A stretch of DNA of 64,000 nucleotides from Streptomyces sp. CB02366 (GTDB lineage Bacteria > Actinomycetota > Actinomycetes > Streptomycetales > Streptomycetaceae): contig NZ_LIVT01000014.1 of the NCBI RefSeq assembly GCF_001905905.1, forward strand, positions 1 through 64,000. Reading direction: 5' to 3'. Below, in pieces: positions 32,472 to 41,900 of this stretch. Under the pieces are notes generated by a model. That model was given only the letters and a program-made list of their open reading frames with translations. It did not search any database and was not told where the DNA came from. Numbering within the stretch: position 1 is the first letter of the stretch; every line of letters starts with the position of its first letter. Both the position numbers and the translations under genes were made by a program.

Positions 32472-34886
32472 TCAGGACAGTCGCACCTTGATCGTCTGGG
32501 TCGCTCCGCGCGTCCCGGAGAGATCGCCGAAGACGAGGCGCAGCGCGGCCCCCGTGGTCGCCGACGCCACCGTCGCAGGCTTCGACACCACCGAGGCGAC
32601 GGCCCGGTCCCAGGTCAGGGTCAGACTCGTCCGCATCCGCATCGGGTCGCTCACGCACACGGTCGCCGTTCCGTCGGCGTGCTCGGTGACCATCACCGAG
32701 CACGGGGCGTCCGCCACCAGCGGGCCGACCCTCCCGCCGAACCAGAAGTTGACCGCGGTCAGCCCCAGCGAGGGCACCGCCACCCCCTGCTGGTCGGCCG
32801 TGTTGGCGAGCACCCGCGACCAGCCGGCGTCCGCCGCCCGCGCCGCCGTCCGCTGTTCGGACGCGCCGGGCAGGAGCTGGTACGCGTACGCGGCGTTCGA
32901 CGGGTCCTTGCCGTGGTCGAACCAGAGGGTGAGGTACTTCCGGGAGACCGGGTCCGTGGAGCCCCCCGTGTTGATGTCGCGCCACCGTCCCGTCCGGTTC
33001 TCCCGGAGCGCCTTCACCGTGGCCCCGCCGGGGAACACGTAGCCGCCGTGCCCGGCCAGATGTGCCCAGGACGCGCCGGTGAGCGTCGCGGACCAGGGGA
33101 CCGTGAGGGGTTTGGCCGAACCGTCGACGGTGAAGGGGGCGTTGCCGACCGGGCCGAGGTTGCGGTTGTCGACGGTGGTCTCCACGGTCGCGCCGTCGCG
33201 GCTCTGGACGCCCGCCCCCAGGCACACCACGGTGTCGTCGAGGAAGAACCACGACTTCTTCGCCGTCAGCGTGCTGGACAGGCCCTTCAGGTACTGGCCC
33301 ACGGCGGCGCGTTTCCTGTCGGTGACCCCGCCGACCCAGTTCACATCGGGGAGGGAGGCGCCCCAGTCGCCGCCCGCGCCGTTGGCGAGCACCTTGCGCG
33401 AGGCGGTGGTGCCGGGCAGCCGGTAGGGATCGACGGTCGGCCAGAAGGCGTCGCTGTACTGGCCGTTGGCGAAGGTGTCGCCCCACCAGGAGAGCATCCC
33501 CGAACCGGTGTGCCAGCCGCGCAGGTTCTCGCCGTTGCCGGTCTCGTAATAGGTGATCCGCCGGTCGGCCATGCTCAACGACGCCGCCCACCCCGGACGG
33601 CGGTGCGTGGACCGTGCCATGTCGGGGAAGAGGCGGTGGCCGTCCGGCTCGGGGACCGGGGTGAGGGAGGGGTCGTCCAGGACGTTCTTGACGCGGGCCA
33701 GCGCGGTGAGCCCCAGGGAGGGGTTGCTCAGCGGCGGACTGTAGTAGTCGCGCTGTGCCCAGCCCTTGACCAACGACCGCCACCGGGTGTTCTCGGCGGC
33801 CGACGCGCCCTGCCCCAGCAGCACGATGGAGGCGAGTATCGGGTGTCCGCGCCGGTGGTCGTCGCTCTCGCCGCGGCTGATGGCGCGCCCCGCGACGGCG
33901 TCCATGGCGAGACCGTTGAAGAGGAACGGGGCCCAGGCGTTCTCCACCGCGTCGAAGACCACCTGCCGCTTGGGGTCGGTGACCTCCCAGGCGCTGCCTT
34001 TCAGCAGCGCGAACAGCATGCCGAGCCCGCCGAGCATCACCGATCCGTAACTGCCGGTGTAGGGCACGGTGGTGTGCTGGATGAACGAGCCGTCGGCGTA
34101 GAGTCCGTCGCCCTTGGTCACCAGCGGGAAGACGGGGGACAGCGCGTCGCGGGCCAGCGCGATCTTCGCCGCCGTCCCTCCGACGACTCCGCGCAGGGCC
34201 AGCACCCGGCACAGGTCCACCCGGTTCGCCCCGGTGCTGGTCCCGGTGTACGAGGCGACGGCGGAGTCCGGTACGAAGTGGTCGACGGCGGCGCAGTAGC
34301 GCGCGAGCCGTTCCGGGGCGATGGCGTCGTACATCAGCACGCACACGTCCAGAAGGGCCTGCGGTGCGCCGATCTGCCAGCTGTACCAGTTGCCGTAGCG
34401 GGTCTGGCCGTCGTGGTAGACCTGCGAGCCGAGGTGCTCCAGGCCGGTGAGTACGGCGTCGCGCAGGGCGGTGTCCCCGGTGAGGCCGGTGCCCTGCTGA
34501 CGGTAGGCCTGGGCCATGGTGCTGAGCCGGGTGAAGCTGTCGGCCATGCGGCCCGAGAAGCCGTAGCTCTCGGCGTCCGTGTCCGGGTCCGGGTCCGCGA
34601 ACACGTCGTCGGGCCACAGCGAGCCGTCCACGGGGGCCATGGCCTCCAGCAGGTTCCGGGCCTTCGTGCCGAGGTCGGCGAGGCGGCTCTTGAAGGGTTC
34701 GGCGGTCGGGCTGAAGCCCTCGCCGAGGATCAGCGCGCTCCAGGTCGTGCGGAGCGCGGCGTACGGGTCGGCGGCGGGGGAGGTGGAGGACGGGACGGCG
34801 GACGCGGGTGGCGTCAGCGCGGTGCCGGCGGCGGTGAGCGCCGCGGAGGCGGCCAGGAAGGTGCGGCGGGACCAGGCAGAAGTCAT
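32472..34886 (-). CDS. polysaccharide lyase family 8 (hyaluronate/chondroitin/xanthan lyase-like), Tat-exported
   Basis: This 804-aa secreted enzyme begins MTSAWSRRTFLAASAALTAA, a twin-arginine signal, with cleavage likely after ASA near residue 30. The N-terminal alpha/alpha toroid holds GNWYSWQIG (about 165-172), and catalytic residues fit the PL8 pattern Asn221 (ANRVD), His271 (DGSFIQH) and Tyr280 (PYTGSYG), with the same 50- and 9-residue spacings as pneumococcal hyaluronate lyase. C-terminal beta-sandwich domains follow. PL8 enzymes cleave hyaluronan, chondroitin or xanthan by beta-elimination. The divergent repressor and downstream sugar genes suggest its products are metabolised here. 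Confidence 0.92.
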   Translation of the reverse strand: MTSAWSRRTFLAASAALTAAGTALTPPASAVPSSTSPAADPYAALRTTWSALILGEGFSPTAEPFKSRLADLGTKARNLLEAMAPVDGSLWPDDVFADPDPDTDAESYGFSGRMADSFTRLSTMAQAYRQQGTGLTGDTALRDAVLTGLEHLGSQVYHDGQTRYGNWYSWQIGAPQALLDVCVLMYDAIAPERLARYCAAVDHFVPDSAVASYTGTSTGANRVDLCRVLALRGVVGGTAAKIALARDALSPVFPLVTKGDGLYADGSFIQHTTVPYTGSYGSVMLGGLGMLFALLKGSAWEVTDPKRQVVFDAVENAWAPFLFNGLAMDAVAGRAISRGESDDHRRGHPILASIVLLGQGASAAENTRWRSLVKGWAQRDYYSPPLSNPSLGLTALARVKNVLDDPSLTPVPEPDGHRLFPDMARSTHRRPGWAASLSMADRRITYYETGNGENLRGWHTGSGMLSWWGDTFANGQYSDAFWPTVDPYRLPGTTASRKVLANGAGGDWGASLPDVNWVGGVTDRKRAAVGQYLKGLSSTLTAKKSWFFLDDTVVCLGAGVQSRDGATVETTVDNRNLGPVGNAPFTVDGSAKPLTVPWSATLTGASWAHLAGHGGYVFPGGATVKALRENRTGRWRDINTGGSTDPVSRKYLTLWFDHGKDPSNAAYAYQLLPGASEQRTAARAADAGWSRVLANTADQQGVAVPSLGLTAVNFWFGGRVGPLVADAPCSVMVTEHADGTATVCVSDPMRMRTSLTLTWDRAVASVVSKPATVASATTGAALRLVFGDLSGTRGATQTIKVRLS

Positions 34887-35034
34887 GGGGAGAGCTCCGG
34901 GTCGGGGTGGCGTGTCTCCGGCGGGGGTGCCGGCGCGCGGGGGCGCCGAACTGATCCCGGGGTCCGACTGTTCTGAGCGGGCGGGCACTTTCTAGCAGCC
35001 GTCGGACGATCCGCTCAATGACTATGGCCGAATT

Positions 35035-35145
35035 GATCGTGTCGATCGTTTCTCGGGCGCAAGGGGGGTGCTGCGTCCGAACCGGCGTGCGCGGGCTCAC
35101 GCACAGGTGAAAAACCGATCAGATCGTTTTGAGCGAATGTGATCG
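35035..35145. promoter_or_regulatory. candidate operators between PL8 lyase and DeoR/LacI regulator
   Basis: The 395-bp divergent gap 34887-35281 contains the palindrome GATCG-TGT-CGATC (35035-35047) and an inverted pair CGATCA (35116-35121) with TGATCG (35140-35145). GATCGTTT is repeated at both sites. A TAGGGT -10-like hexamer lies at 35147-35152 for the rightward gene. These are plausible binding sites for the adjacent regulator. Confidence 0.4.
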
Positions 35146-35281
35146 ATAGGGTGGGGTCAGGGTGGACGGGCCCCGGACGGCAGCGTCCGGCCCGGAAGCC
35201 GGACGGTCGGCCGGAGCGGCGCCGGCCGTCTCCGGGAGACCGTCGGGCCCAGCCCAGCCGTATCCGAGCCAAGGGGGATCC

Positions 35282-36415
35282 ATGCGACTGCACGTCGACC
35301 AGCGCCACGAGCGTGTGCTCGAACTCGTCCGTGAACACGGCAGCCTTCGCGTCGCCGAACTCGCCCGGGAGCTCGGCATGTCCGCCGTCACCCTGCGCCG
35401 GGACGTCGAGGCGCTGGCCTCCCGGGGGCTCGTGGAGCGGCTGCACGGGGCGGTGGTGTGGCCCTCCGGACAGCCGCGGCCCGCCCGCGCCGCCGGGCTT
35501 CCCGCCGCGGGGCTGGTGGTGGGCATGGTGGTGCCCACCACCGAGTACTACTACGCGGACGTCGTGCGCGGCGCCCGGGAGGCCGTCGAGGCCGCGGGCG
35601 CCCGACTGACGATCGGGCTCTCCCGCTACCTCCCCGACGAGGACGCCGCTCAGGCCCGCCGCCTGCTGTCCACCGGCGCCGACGGGCTCCTGCTCACCCC
35701 GAGTTGGGAGCGCGGCTGCCCGGAGCCGGGTGAGGGGCTGTGGGCGGCGGAGCAGGAGACCCCGGTCGTCCTGGTGGAGCGCTCGGCGCCCCTGGGGCAT
35801 CCGGCGGCGCGTCTGGACCGGGTGCGTTCGGACCACGCGCACGGCGCCGCCGAAGCCGTCGCGCACCTGGCCGGGCTCGGGCACCGCGCGATCGCGCTCG
35901 CCGTGCAGGACAGCCCGACCGCGCCCCGGCTGCGGGCCGGCTACCGGGCCGCGGTCCGGGCGCTGGAGCTCACCCCGGTGACGGCGTCGCCGCTGGACGG
36001 CACCCCGTCGCGGTCGGAGGCCGACCGTTTCGAACGGACGCTGGAGTACCTCTGCGAGGGCGTGGCGAGCGGCGAGGTGACCGCCGCGATCGTGCACAGC
36101 GACGCGGACGCCATCGTCCTCATCCCGCGTCTCCAGGCCCGGGGCGTCCGGGTGCCCGAGGACCTGGCGGTGATCGCGTACGACGACGAGGTCGCCGGCC
36201 TCGCCGACCTGCCGCTCACCGCCGTGGCCCCCGACAAGCGCGCCGTGGGGGCCGCCGCCGCCCGGCTCCTGCTGTCCCGCCTCGGGGCGGCGGAGCCCGC
36301 TACGGGGGGCGCCGGGGCGGAGGCCGCGGGCGGGAGCCGTGCCGCTCGCCGGCACCTGGACATCCTGCCCGTGCTGCGGGTCCGGGTCTCCTGCGGTGCG
36401 GAAGCCGCCTCCTGA
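35282..36415 (+). CDS. DeoR-HTH/LacI-sensor hybrid transcriptional repressor
   Basis: This 377-aa protein has an N-terminal DeoR-type winged helix (residues about 5-60: RHERVLELVREHGSLRVAELARELGMSAVTLRRDVEALASRGLVERLHG) followed by a LacI/periplasmic-binding-type effector domain (about 78-345: VVGMVVPTTEYYYADVVRGAREA, GADGLLLTPSWE, HLAGLGHRAIAL, VIAYDDEVAGL). Such hybrids are common sugar-utilisation repressors in Streptomyces. It is divergent from the PL8 lyase gene and next to the aldolase/SIS pair, which it probably controls with a glycan-derived sugar as inducer. Confidence 0.9.
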   Translation: MRLHVDQRHERVLELVREHGSLRVAELARELGMSAVTLRRDVEALASRGLVERLHGAVVWPSGQPRPARAAGLPAAGLVVGMVVPTTEYYYADVVRGAREAVEAAGARLTIGLSRYLPDEDAAQARRLLSTGADGLLLTPSWERGCPEPGEGLWAAEQETPVVLVERSAPLGHPAARLDRVRSDHAHGAAEAVAHLAGLGHRAIALAVQDSPTAPRLRAGYRAAVRALELTPVTASPLDGTPSRSEADRFERTLEYLCEGVASGEVTAAIVHSDADAIVLIPRLQARGVRVPEDLAVIAYDDEVAGLADLPLTAVAPDKRAVGAAAARLLLSRLGAAEPATGGAGAEAAGGSRAARRHLDILPVLRVRVSCGAEAAS

Positions 36416-36570
36416 CCGTCCGTCCGGCCGGAGAAGTTCCGTGCCCGGAGAGCCGTGCCCGCGGCCGGCGGGCCGCGCCGGAGAGGGCCTTCCCCGCTCC
36501 TTGTCCCAAGCCCGCCGCCCGGCCGGGCCTCCCGCCCGAGGGCTGCCCCGCGGCCGGGAGCGGCCCGACG

Positions 36571-36613
36571 GGGATCGCCGCCGCCGAGGCCGCCGACTGC
36601 CGACGGCGATCCC
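36571..36613. terminator. hairpin between convergent genes (first)
   Basis: GGGATCGCCG (36571-36580) pairs with CGGCGATCCC (36604-36613), a perfect 10-bp stem with a 23-nt loop, in the 292-bp convergent gap 36416-36707 that otherwise holds nothing but a second hairpin. Confidence 0.5.
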
Positions 36614-36621
36614 GGCGGCGC

Positions 36622-36659
36622 CCGGCGGACCCGCCGCCCCGGGACGGCGGGTCCGCCGG
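36622..36659. terminator. hairpin between convergent genes (second, stronger)
   Basis: Positions 36622-36636 and 36645-36659 form a perfect 15-bp GC-rich stem with an 8-nt loop. It lies 49 bp past the stop of the leftward aldolase gene and can also stop rightward transcription from the regulator. Confidence 0.65.
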
Positions 36660-36707
36660 AACCCGCCTCCCTGCTGCGCGAGCAGGGGCCCCGGCGTCCT
36701 CGCGGCG

Positions 36708-37577
36708 TCAGACGGCGTGCGCGCGCCCCGACGGCAGCAGCGAGATCATCCGGGCGACCGTGGCCGCCATCGCGTCCCGCCCGTCCGCCAGGTACCGGCG
36801 CGGGTCCACGCTCCGGTCGTCCCGGGCCAGCCGCTCCCGTATCGCACCGGTCATCGCGATGTTGAGCGCGGTGCCGATGTTCACCTTGCGGATCCCGCCC
36901 GCCACGGCCCGGGACAGCTCCTCGTCGGAGGCTCCGGACGAACCGTGCAGCACCAGCGGGACCGGCACGGCCTCCCGCAGCCTGCCCAGCAGGGCGTGGT
37001 CGATGACGGCGTCCCGCGAGGTCATGGCGTGCGAGGTGCCGACCGCCACGGCCAGCGCGTCGACCCCGGTGGCCGCGACGAACGACCGCGCCTCCTCGGG
37101 GTCCGTACGGGCGCCGGGGGCGTGGGCGTCCAGCGCCGGTTCGCCGTTCTTCCCGCCGACCTGCCCGAGTTCCGCCTCCAGCCACAGCCCCCGCTCGTGC
37201 GCCCAGACGACGGCGTCGCGGGTGGTCGCCAGGTTCTCGGCGTACGGCAGCCGGGCGGCGTCGAACATCGCCGAACTGAAGCCGCAGTCCGCCGCCCGGT
37301 GCAGCAGTGCGGTCGACTGCACGTGGTCGAGGTGCAGCGAGACGGGGACGGCGGCCTGGGCCGCCACCTCCGCGGCGGCGCGTGCGAGCGGACGCGGCCT
37401 GCCCCGGTGGTAGGCGACCGCGTTCTCGCTGATCTGGAGGATCACCGGCGAGCCCGCGGCCTCCGCGCCCTCGGCGATGGCTTCCGCGTGCTCCAGGGTG
37501 ATGACGTTGAAAGCGGCGACCGCGCGCTGCTGCGCGTCGGCCTCGGCGATCAGGTCGCCGGTGGCGGCGATGGGCAT
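36708..37577 (-). CDS. class II fructose/tagatose-bisphosphate aldolase family protein
   Basis: This 289-aa protein has class II (zinc) aldolase signatures: AVAAFNVITLEHAEAIAEGAE, the zinc-site SLHLDHVQSTALLHRAADCGFSSAMFDAARLPY (HLDH), then AELGQVGG, and the phosphate-binding LVLHGSSGASDEEL and GIRKVNIGTALN. It splits tagatose- or fructose-1,6-bisphosphate or a 6-phospho-ketose. Downstream of the SIS gene (62 bp) it is probably its operon partner, resembling the aga (amino-sugar) arrangement of aldolase plus AgaS. The true sugar is inferred from context only. Confidence 0.88.
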   Translation of the reverse strand: MPIAATGDLIAEADAQQRAVAAFNVITLEHAEAIAEGAEAAGSPVILQISENAVAYHRGRPRPLARAAAEVAAQAAVPVSLHLDHVQSTALLHRAADCGFSSAMFDAARLPYAENLATTRDAVVWAHERGLWLEAELGQVGGKNGEPALDAHAPGARTDPEEARSFVAATGVDALAVAVGTSHAMTSRDAVIDHALLGRLREAVPVPLVLHGSSGASDEELSRAVAGGIRKVNIGTALNIAMTGAIRERLARDDRSVDPRRYLADGRDAMAATVARMISLLPSGRAHAV

Positions 37578-37639
37578 GGTGACTCCGGGGTGGGGAACGA
37601 GGTGCCGAGGGCGGGGGAGGGGGAGAAGCGTCCGGGCCG

Positions 37640-38527
37640 TCAGGCCGGGGTGCTGAGGATGACCGAGCGGGTGAGGTGGCGCGGCCGGTCCGGGTCGAGA
37701 CCGCGGGCGTCGGCGACGGCCAGCGCCAGACGCTGCACCCGCACCAGCTCCGCCAGCGGGTCGAGGCCGCCGGCCACCCAGCGCGCCCCGGTCGCGTGGA
37801 CCTCGTCCATCAGCCCGGAGGGGGCCTCCCCGAGCATCCACGTCGCGGTGGAGCGGGTGGAGATGCTGATCGGACCGTGCCGGTACTCCATCGCCGGGTA
37901 CGCCTCGGTCCAGGCCAGCGCCGCCTCGCGCATCTTCAGCGCCGCCTCGTTGGCAAGCCCCACGCTCCAGCCCTGCCCGAGGAAGGTGAACTGGCTGCAC
38001 TCCACCAGACCGGCGGGCAGCGGCTCGGCGAGCGCCACCTGGGCGTCCTCGACGACCGCGTCGGTGTGCAGGCCCAGGTGGGCGCGGAGCAGGGTCAGCG
38101 CCGAGGTCGCGAAACGGGTCTGCACGACGGACTTCTCGTCGGCGAACTCGAGCACGATCGTGTCGTCGGCCAGGGCGGCCATCGGGGTGTCGGGGTCACC
38201 GATGACCACCGTGCGGCGGGTCGTGCCGCCGATCCGTGCGAGGAGTCCCAGCACCTCCGTCGTGGTGCCGGAGCGGCTCAGCGCCACGACCCGGTCGTAC
38301 GGCCGTCCGGCCGGGAACTCCGAGGCGGCGAACGCGTCGGTCTCGCCCTGGCCGCTGCCCTCCCGGAGGGCCGCGTACGCCTGGGCCATGAAGTACGAGG
38401 TCCCGCACCCCACCACGGCGATGCGCTCCCCGGCCGCCGGCAGCCGGTGGGCGAGTCCGTCCGCCATCCCGGCGGCCACCTGCCAGCACTCGGGCTGGCT
38501 GGCCAGCTCCTGAGCCACGTGCGTCAT
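37640..38527 (-). CDS. SIS-domain sugar isomerase/deaminase (AgaS/GlmS-C-like)
   Basis: This 295-aa protein has two SIS halves: RIAVVGCGTSYFMAQAYAALRE and DRVVALSRSGTTTEVLGLLARIGG in the first, and TFLGQGWSVGLANEAALKMREAALAWTEAYPAMEYRHGPIS in the second, the last being the classic glucosamine-6-phosphate synthase/AgaS signature. It lacks the glutaminase domain, so it likely deaminates or isomerises an amino-sugar phosphate. ATG 38527 follows GGGAGAA with seven-base spacing; earlier ATGs are less well placed. It is first gene of the operon with the aldolase. Confidence 0.88.
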   Translation of the reverse strand: MTHVAQELASQPECWQVAAGMADGLAHRLPAAGERIAVVGCGTSYFMAQAYAALREGSGQGETDAFAASEFPAGRPYDRVVALSRSGTTTEVLGLLARIGGTTRRTVVIGDPDTPMAALADDTIVLEFADEKSVVQTRFATSALTLLRAHLGLHTDAVVEDAQVALAEPLPAGLVECSQFTFLGQGWSVGLANEAALKMREAALAWTEAYPAMEYRHGPISISTRSTATWMLGEAPSGLMDEVHATGARWVAGGLDPLAELVRVQRLALAVADARGLDPDRPRHLTRSVILSTPA

Positions 38528-38567
38528 CTGTTCTCCCTGTCCCGGCGTCATAGATGCTCGAATCTGC

Positions 38568-38600
38568 ATTTTAGGCGCGCATTTCAAGCAATATCAAGCA
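38568..38600 (-). promoter_or_regulatory. promoter with overlapping direct repeat for the SIS-aldolase operon
   Basis: On the minus strand TTGATA (38592-38597) and TAAAAT (38568-38573) are separated by 18 bp, a near-consensus housekeeping promoter. TGCTTGA occurs twice with a 10-bp period (38584-38590 and 38594-38600), overlapping the -35, a plausible repressor site. The rest of the 409-bp gap to 38936 shows no gene. Confidence 0.5.
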
Positions 38601-38936
38601 GGTGCGGGGTCCGGGCTCTCCAGCGCGTACGGGCACCCGAGCACCGCCGCCACCCGGCCCACGGGGCGCCCTCCGGGGAAGGCGGTCGGCGGCAGTGCGC
38701 GGTCATGCGCGCGACCGGCCCCGACGAATACTTCCGCACACGGCGGCGGCACCGGTTCGGCGATCCGGTGGTACGGCGCGGCCCGCGCACCCGGGCGGCG
38801 CCTCCGGCGCCCCGCCCACGGCGCACCGCGCGAACGGCGTCGCGGGCACGCCGGGGGCGGGGGCCCGGCCGCGGCGGACCGGCCCCCGGCGCCTCGTCGA
38901 GGGCGTCCCCGCCCGCCCGGCGGGAGGACGACGAAC

Positions 38937-41900
38937 CTAATCCCGACCCGTGACCACCCGATCGAGCCCGTCCACGTCGATGGTGCGGGTCAGAAGGTGC
39001 AGGGGCGCTGCCCGGGTTCCCGTCGCCTCCGCCGCCTCCCAGTAGGCCAGGCCGGTGGCCGCGTCGACCAGGCCCCGGACGAGCGGCACAGCGGCCCCCG
39101 AGGCGTGGAGAAGGGACTCGAGCCGACACGACGCGATGGTGTCCGGCACCATCGGCCGGGCCAGGTATCCGGCGACCGCCGCGGCCGGCAGACCCGCTGC
39201 CGCCTGCCGTCGGACCGGCCCCACGCTCAGCAGCCCGCCGCCGACGATCAGGACGTCCTTCACCCGGTCCATCCGGTCGAAGGCCCGCGCCGTGTCGAAG
39301 CAGTGCGGGAACGAGTCGTCGACCACCGCCGTGCCCGGCGCCAAGCGGTCGACGTCCAGGAGTGCGCCGCCCCCGCCGACCGCCGCGACGATCAGACCGG
39401 CTTCGTACACCGCGTCGGGAAGTCCGTGGCCCGACTCGACCACCTCCACGTCCTCGACGAGGCGTCGCTCCAGCAGGCTGTCGGCCAGTTCCTTCAGCCG
39501 CGGTCCGCTGCCCGGCGCGTCGCAGAGCAGGAGGCGGGCCACCGGCCGCGGGGCGCGGCCGAGCAGCAACTCCAGCGAGGAGGAACCGATCGACCCCAGC
39601 CCCACGAACGCGACGGTGAGAGCGTCCAGCCGCCGCCCGGTCGCGTCGAGCACGGCGTGCACGGTACGGACGACGGACACGACGGTCGCCGCGTGACCGG
39701 TGGTGAGAGCGGGGGCGGTCCCGGAGGGGCCCAGTTCCCGCAGGACGTCGAAGCCGTAACCGGTGAGGGAGGGGATCATGCCCGCCAGGGACACGGCCCG
39801 CGCACCGTGCGACGCGGCGAGCTCCACGCCCCGCGTCGTGTGCCCGAGCAGGGGCGCGCCGGGGGCGAGTTCGTCCGCGAACACCGGCACGCACACGAAG
39901 CCCGACCGGCCCAGCGGAGTGCTGATCGTCTCCAGGAGCCGGGGCCGCCCGGCCGGAAACAGCAGAGCCCGCAACTCCTCGCGCGGCAGCGCCGCTTCGG
40001 GCAGACCCGCCATCCGGGCGAGGTCGGCGGGGGACGGTGGATAGCCGATGAGCGCGGCATCCATCCGCTGGTCCGAACCCTCGACCGGCCGGTCCGGGTA
40101 CACCTCCGGCCGGTCCGGGAACACCTGCCGCCGGCCTGGGCACGCCCCCGGCCGGCCCCGGTCCGAGTGCCGCGGGTGCTCCGGACCGCCCGGACCGCCC
40201 GGACCGCCCGGACCGGAGGCCCCGGCCGCGGTCGCCGCCGCCAGACCGTCGCGTACCGCCTCCGCGAACGCGGCCAGCGCGCTCGGGGTGAACGCGGTCG
40301 CCGAGCCGCGCACGGTGATCCGCAGCCGCCCGTCTTCCGGCGCGGCCGCCAGGAACACGTCCGTACCGGCCGGGGGCGGCGTGAAAGCGCTGTCACCGTC
40401 CTCCGGGGTGACCGTCAGCGTCCGGCCGCTCCTGGGACCGAGGGCGGAGAAGTCCAGGTAGGTGAAGAAGAACTGCGAGGTCAACGGCAGTCCGTTGGGC
40501 AGCGACGGCACGGCCCCCTCGTACGTCCGCGCCTCGGTGGCCTCGGCGGCGACGCGCCGTAGGTCGTCGTCGAAGCCCGCGTCCTCGGGCCGCCCGGACC
40601 CCGGACCCGCCGGGCGCAGGGGGACGGCCGTGGCGAACGGCCCGAACACCCGGTGCGCGTCGGGCAGGGCGTGGTCCCGGCCGCTCACCGCGAGTCCGAG
40701 CACGAGATCCGCCCGGCCGGCCACCGCGGCGAGCGCCCGGTAGTAGGCGGTGAGCACGGGGAGGTAGAGGCTCGACCCGCTGTGCGCGGCGGCGAGCTCG
40801 CGCAGCGCCCCCACCTGCCCGATGTCGAGCGTGAAGCCGTGGGTGTGGAAGAGCGGTCGCGGGTGGGGGAGCCGGGCGGCGCCGGCGGAGCTTGCCGTAC
40901 CGGCGGAGAGGACGGGCGGCGTGTAGGGCGCGCTGAGCCGCGCCCACCGGCTTTCGCCTTCCGGGGAGCCCCCGCCCGGGAACCCGTCCGCGTCGGCGCC
41001 CGTCCGCCGGGCGAGGCGCTCGGCGTGGTCGTGGAAGGTGCTGCGCAGGGGGGCCGGGGCCGGCTCGCCGCCGTCGGCCAGGGCGTCGTAGACGGCCGTC
41101 AGCTCGCGTATCAGGAGGGCGGCGCTGTAGCCGTCCCCGATGATGTGGTGGGCGTGCACCACCAGGACGTGTTCGTCGGGCGCGTCGGTGAGCACCCGCA
41201 GGCGCAGCAGGGGCCAGGCCCAGGGTTCGAAGCGGCGGGCCCGCTCGCCGGCGATCCGCTCCTCCACCTGATCCGGTCCGGTGAGGACCTCGAAGTCGAC
41301 CGGCAGGCGCAGCGAGGGCGCGAGCTCCTGCTGGACGGCCGGACGCGCTCCCGCGGGGAAGACGGTACGCAGCATCGGGTGACGGAGGACGAGCGTGTCC
41401 ACCGCCCTCTGGAAGCGGGCGGTGTCCAGGCGACCGTGCAGCCGCAGCCGGGTGAGCCAGGACGAGGTCGCGCCCGGGGCGATGGCCTCGGCCAGCAGGA
41501 AGCCGCGCTGGGTCGGGGTGAGCGGGAAGGGCTGGGGGCCCGCATCCGGGCGGCGGCCCGCGGAGCGGTCGGGCGCCTCGTCCACCGCCTCGCGCCCCCC
41601 GGCAGCGGCGCTCGGCGCGCCGGCCGCCTCCGCTTCCGCGTCCAGGGCGGAGGCGAGGCCCGCGAGCGTCCGGTGACGGTAGACCACGGTCGGCCGCGGG
41701 AGCGGCCCGCCCTGCTTCTCTAGTCGGGCGAACACCTCCAGCACGAGCAGGGAGTCGCCGCCCAGGACGAAGAAGTCGTCCTCGCGGCACACCTCGTCGG
41801 TGCGGAGCACCGCGCACCAGACGGCGGCCAGCCGGACCTCGGTCGGCGTACGGGGCGCGGTGCGCGGCGCCGTACGGACGTCGGGGGCCCCCGCGCCGGC

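Noticed and set aside
38997..40562. Plus-strand open frame opposite the reductase domain
   Set aside because: Arg/Gln-rich shadow translation with no motif or ribosome site; the minus strand is clearly coding.
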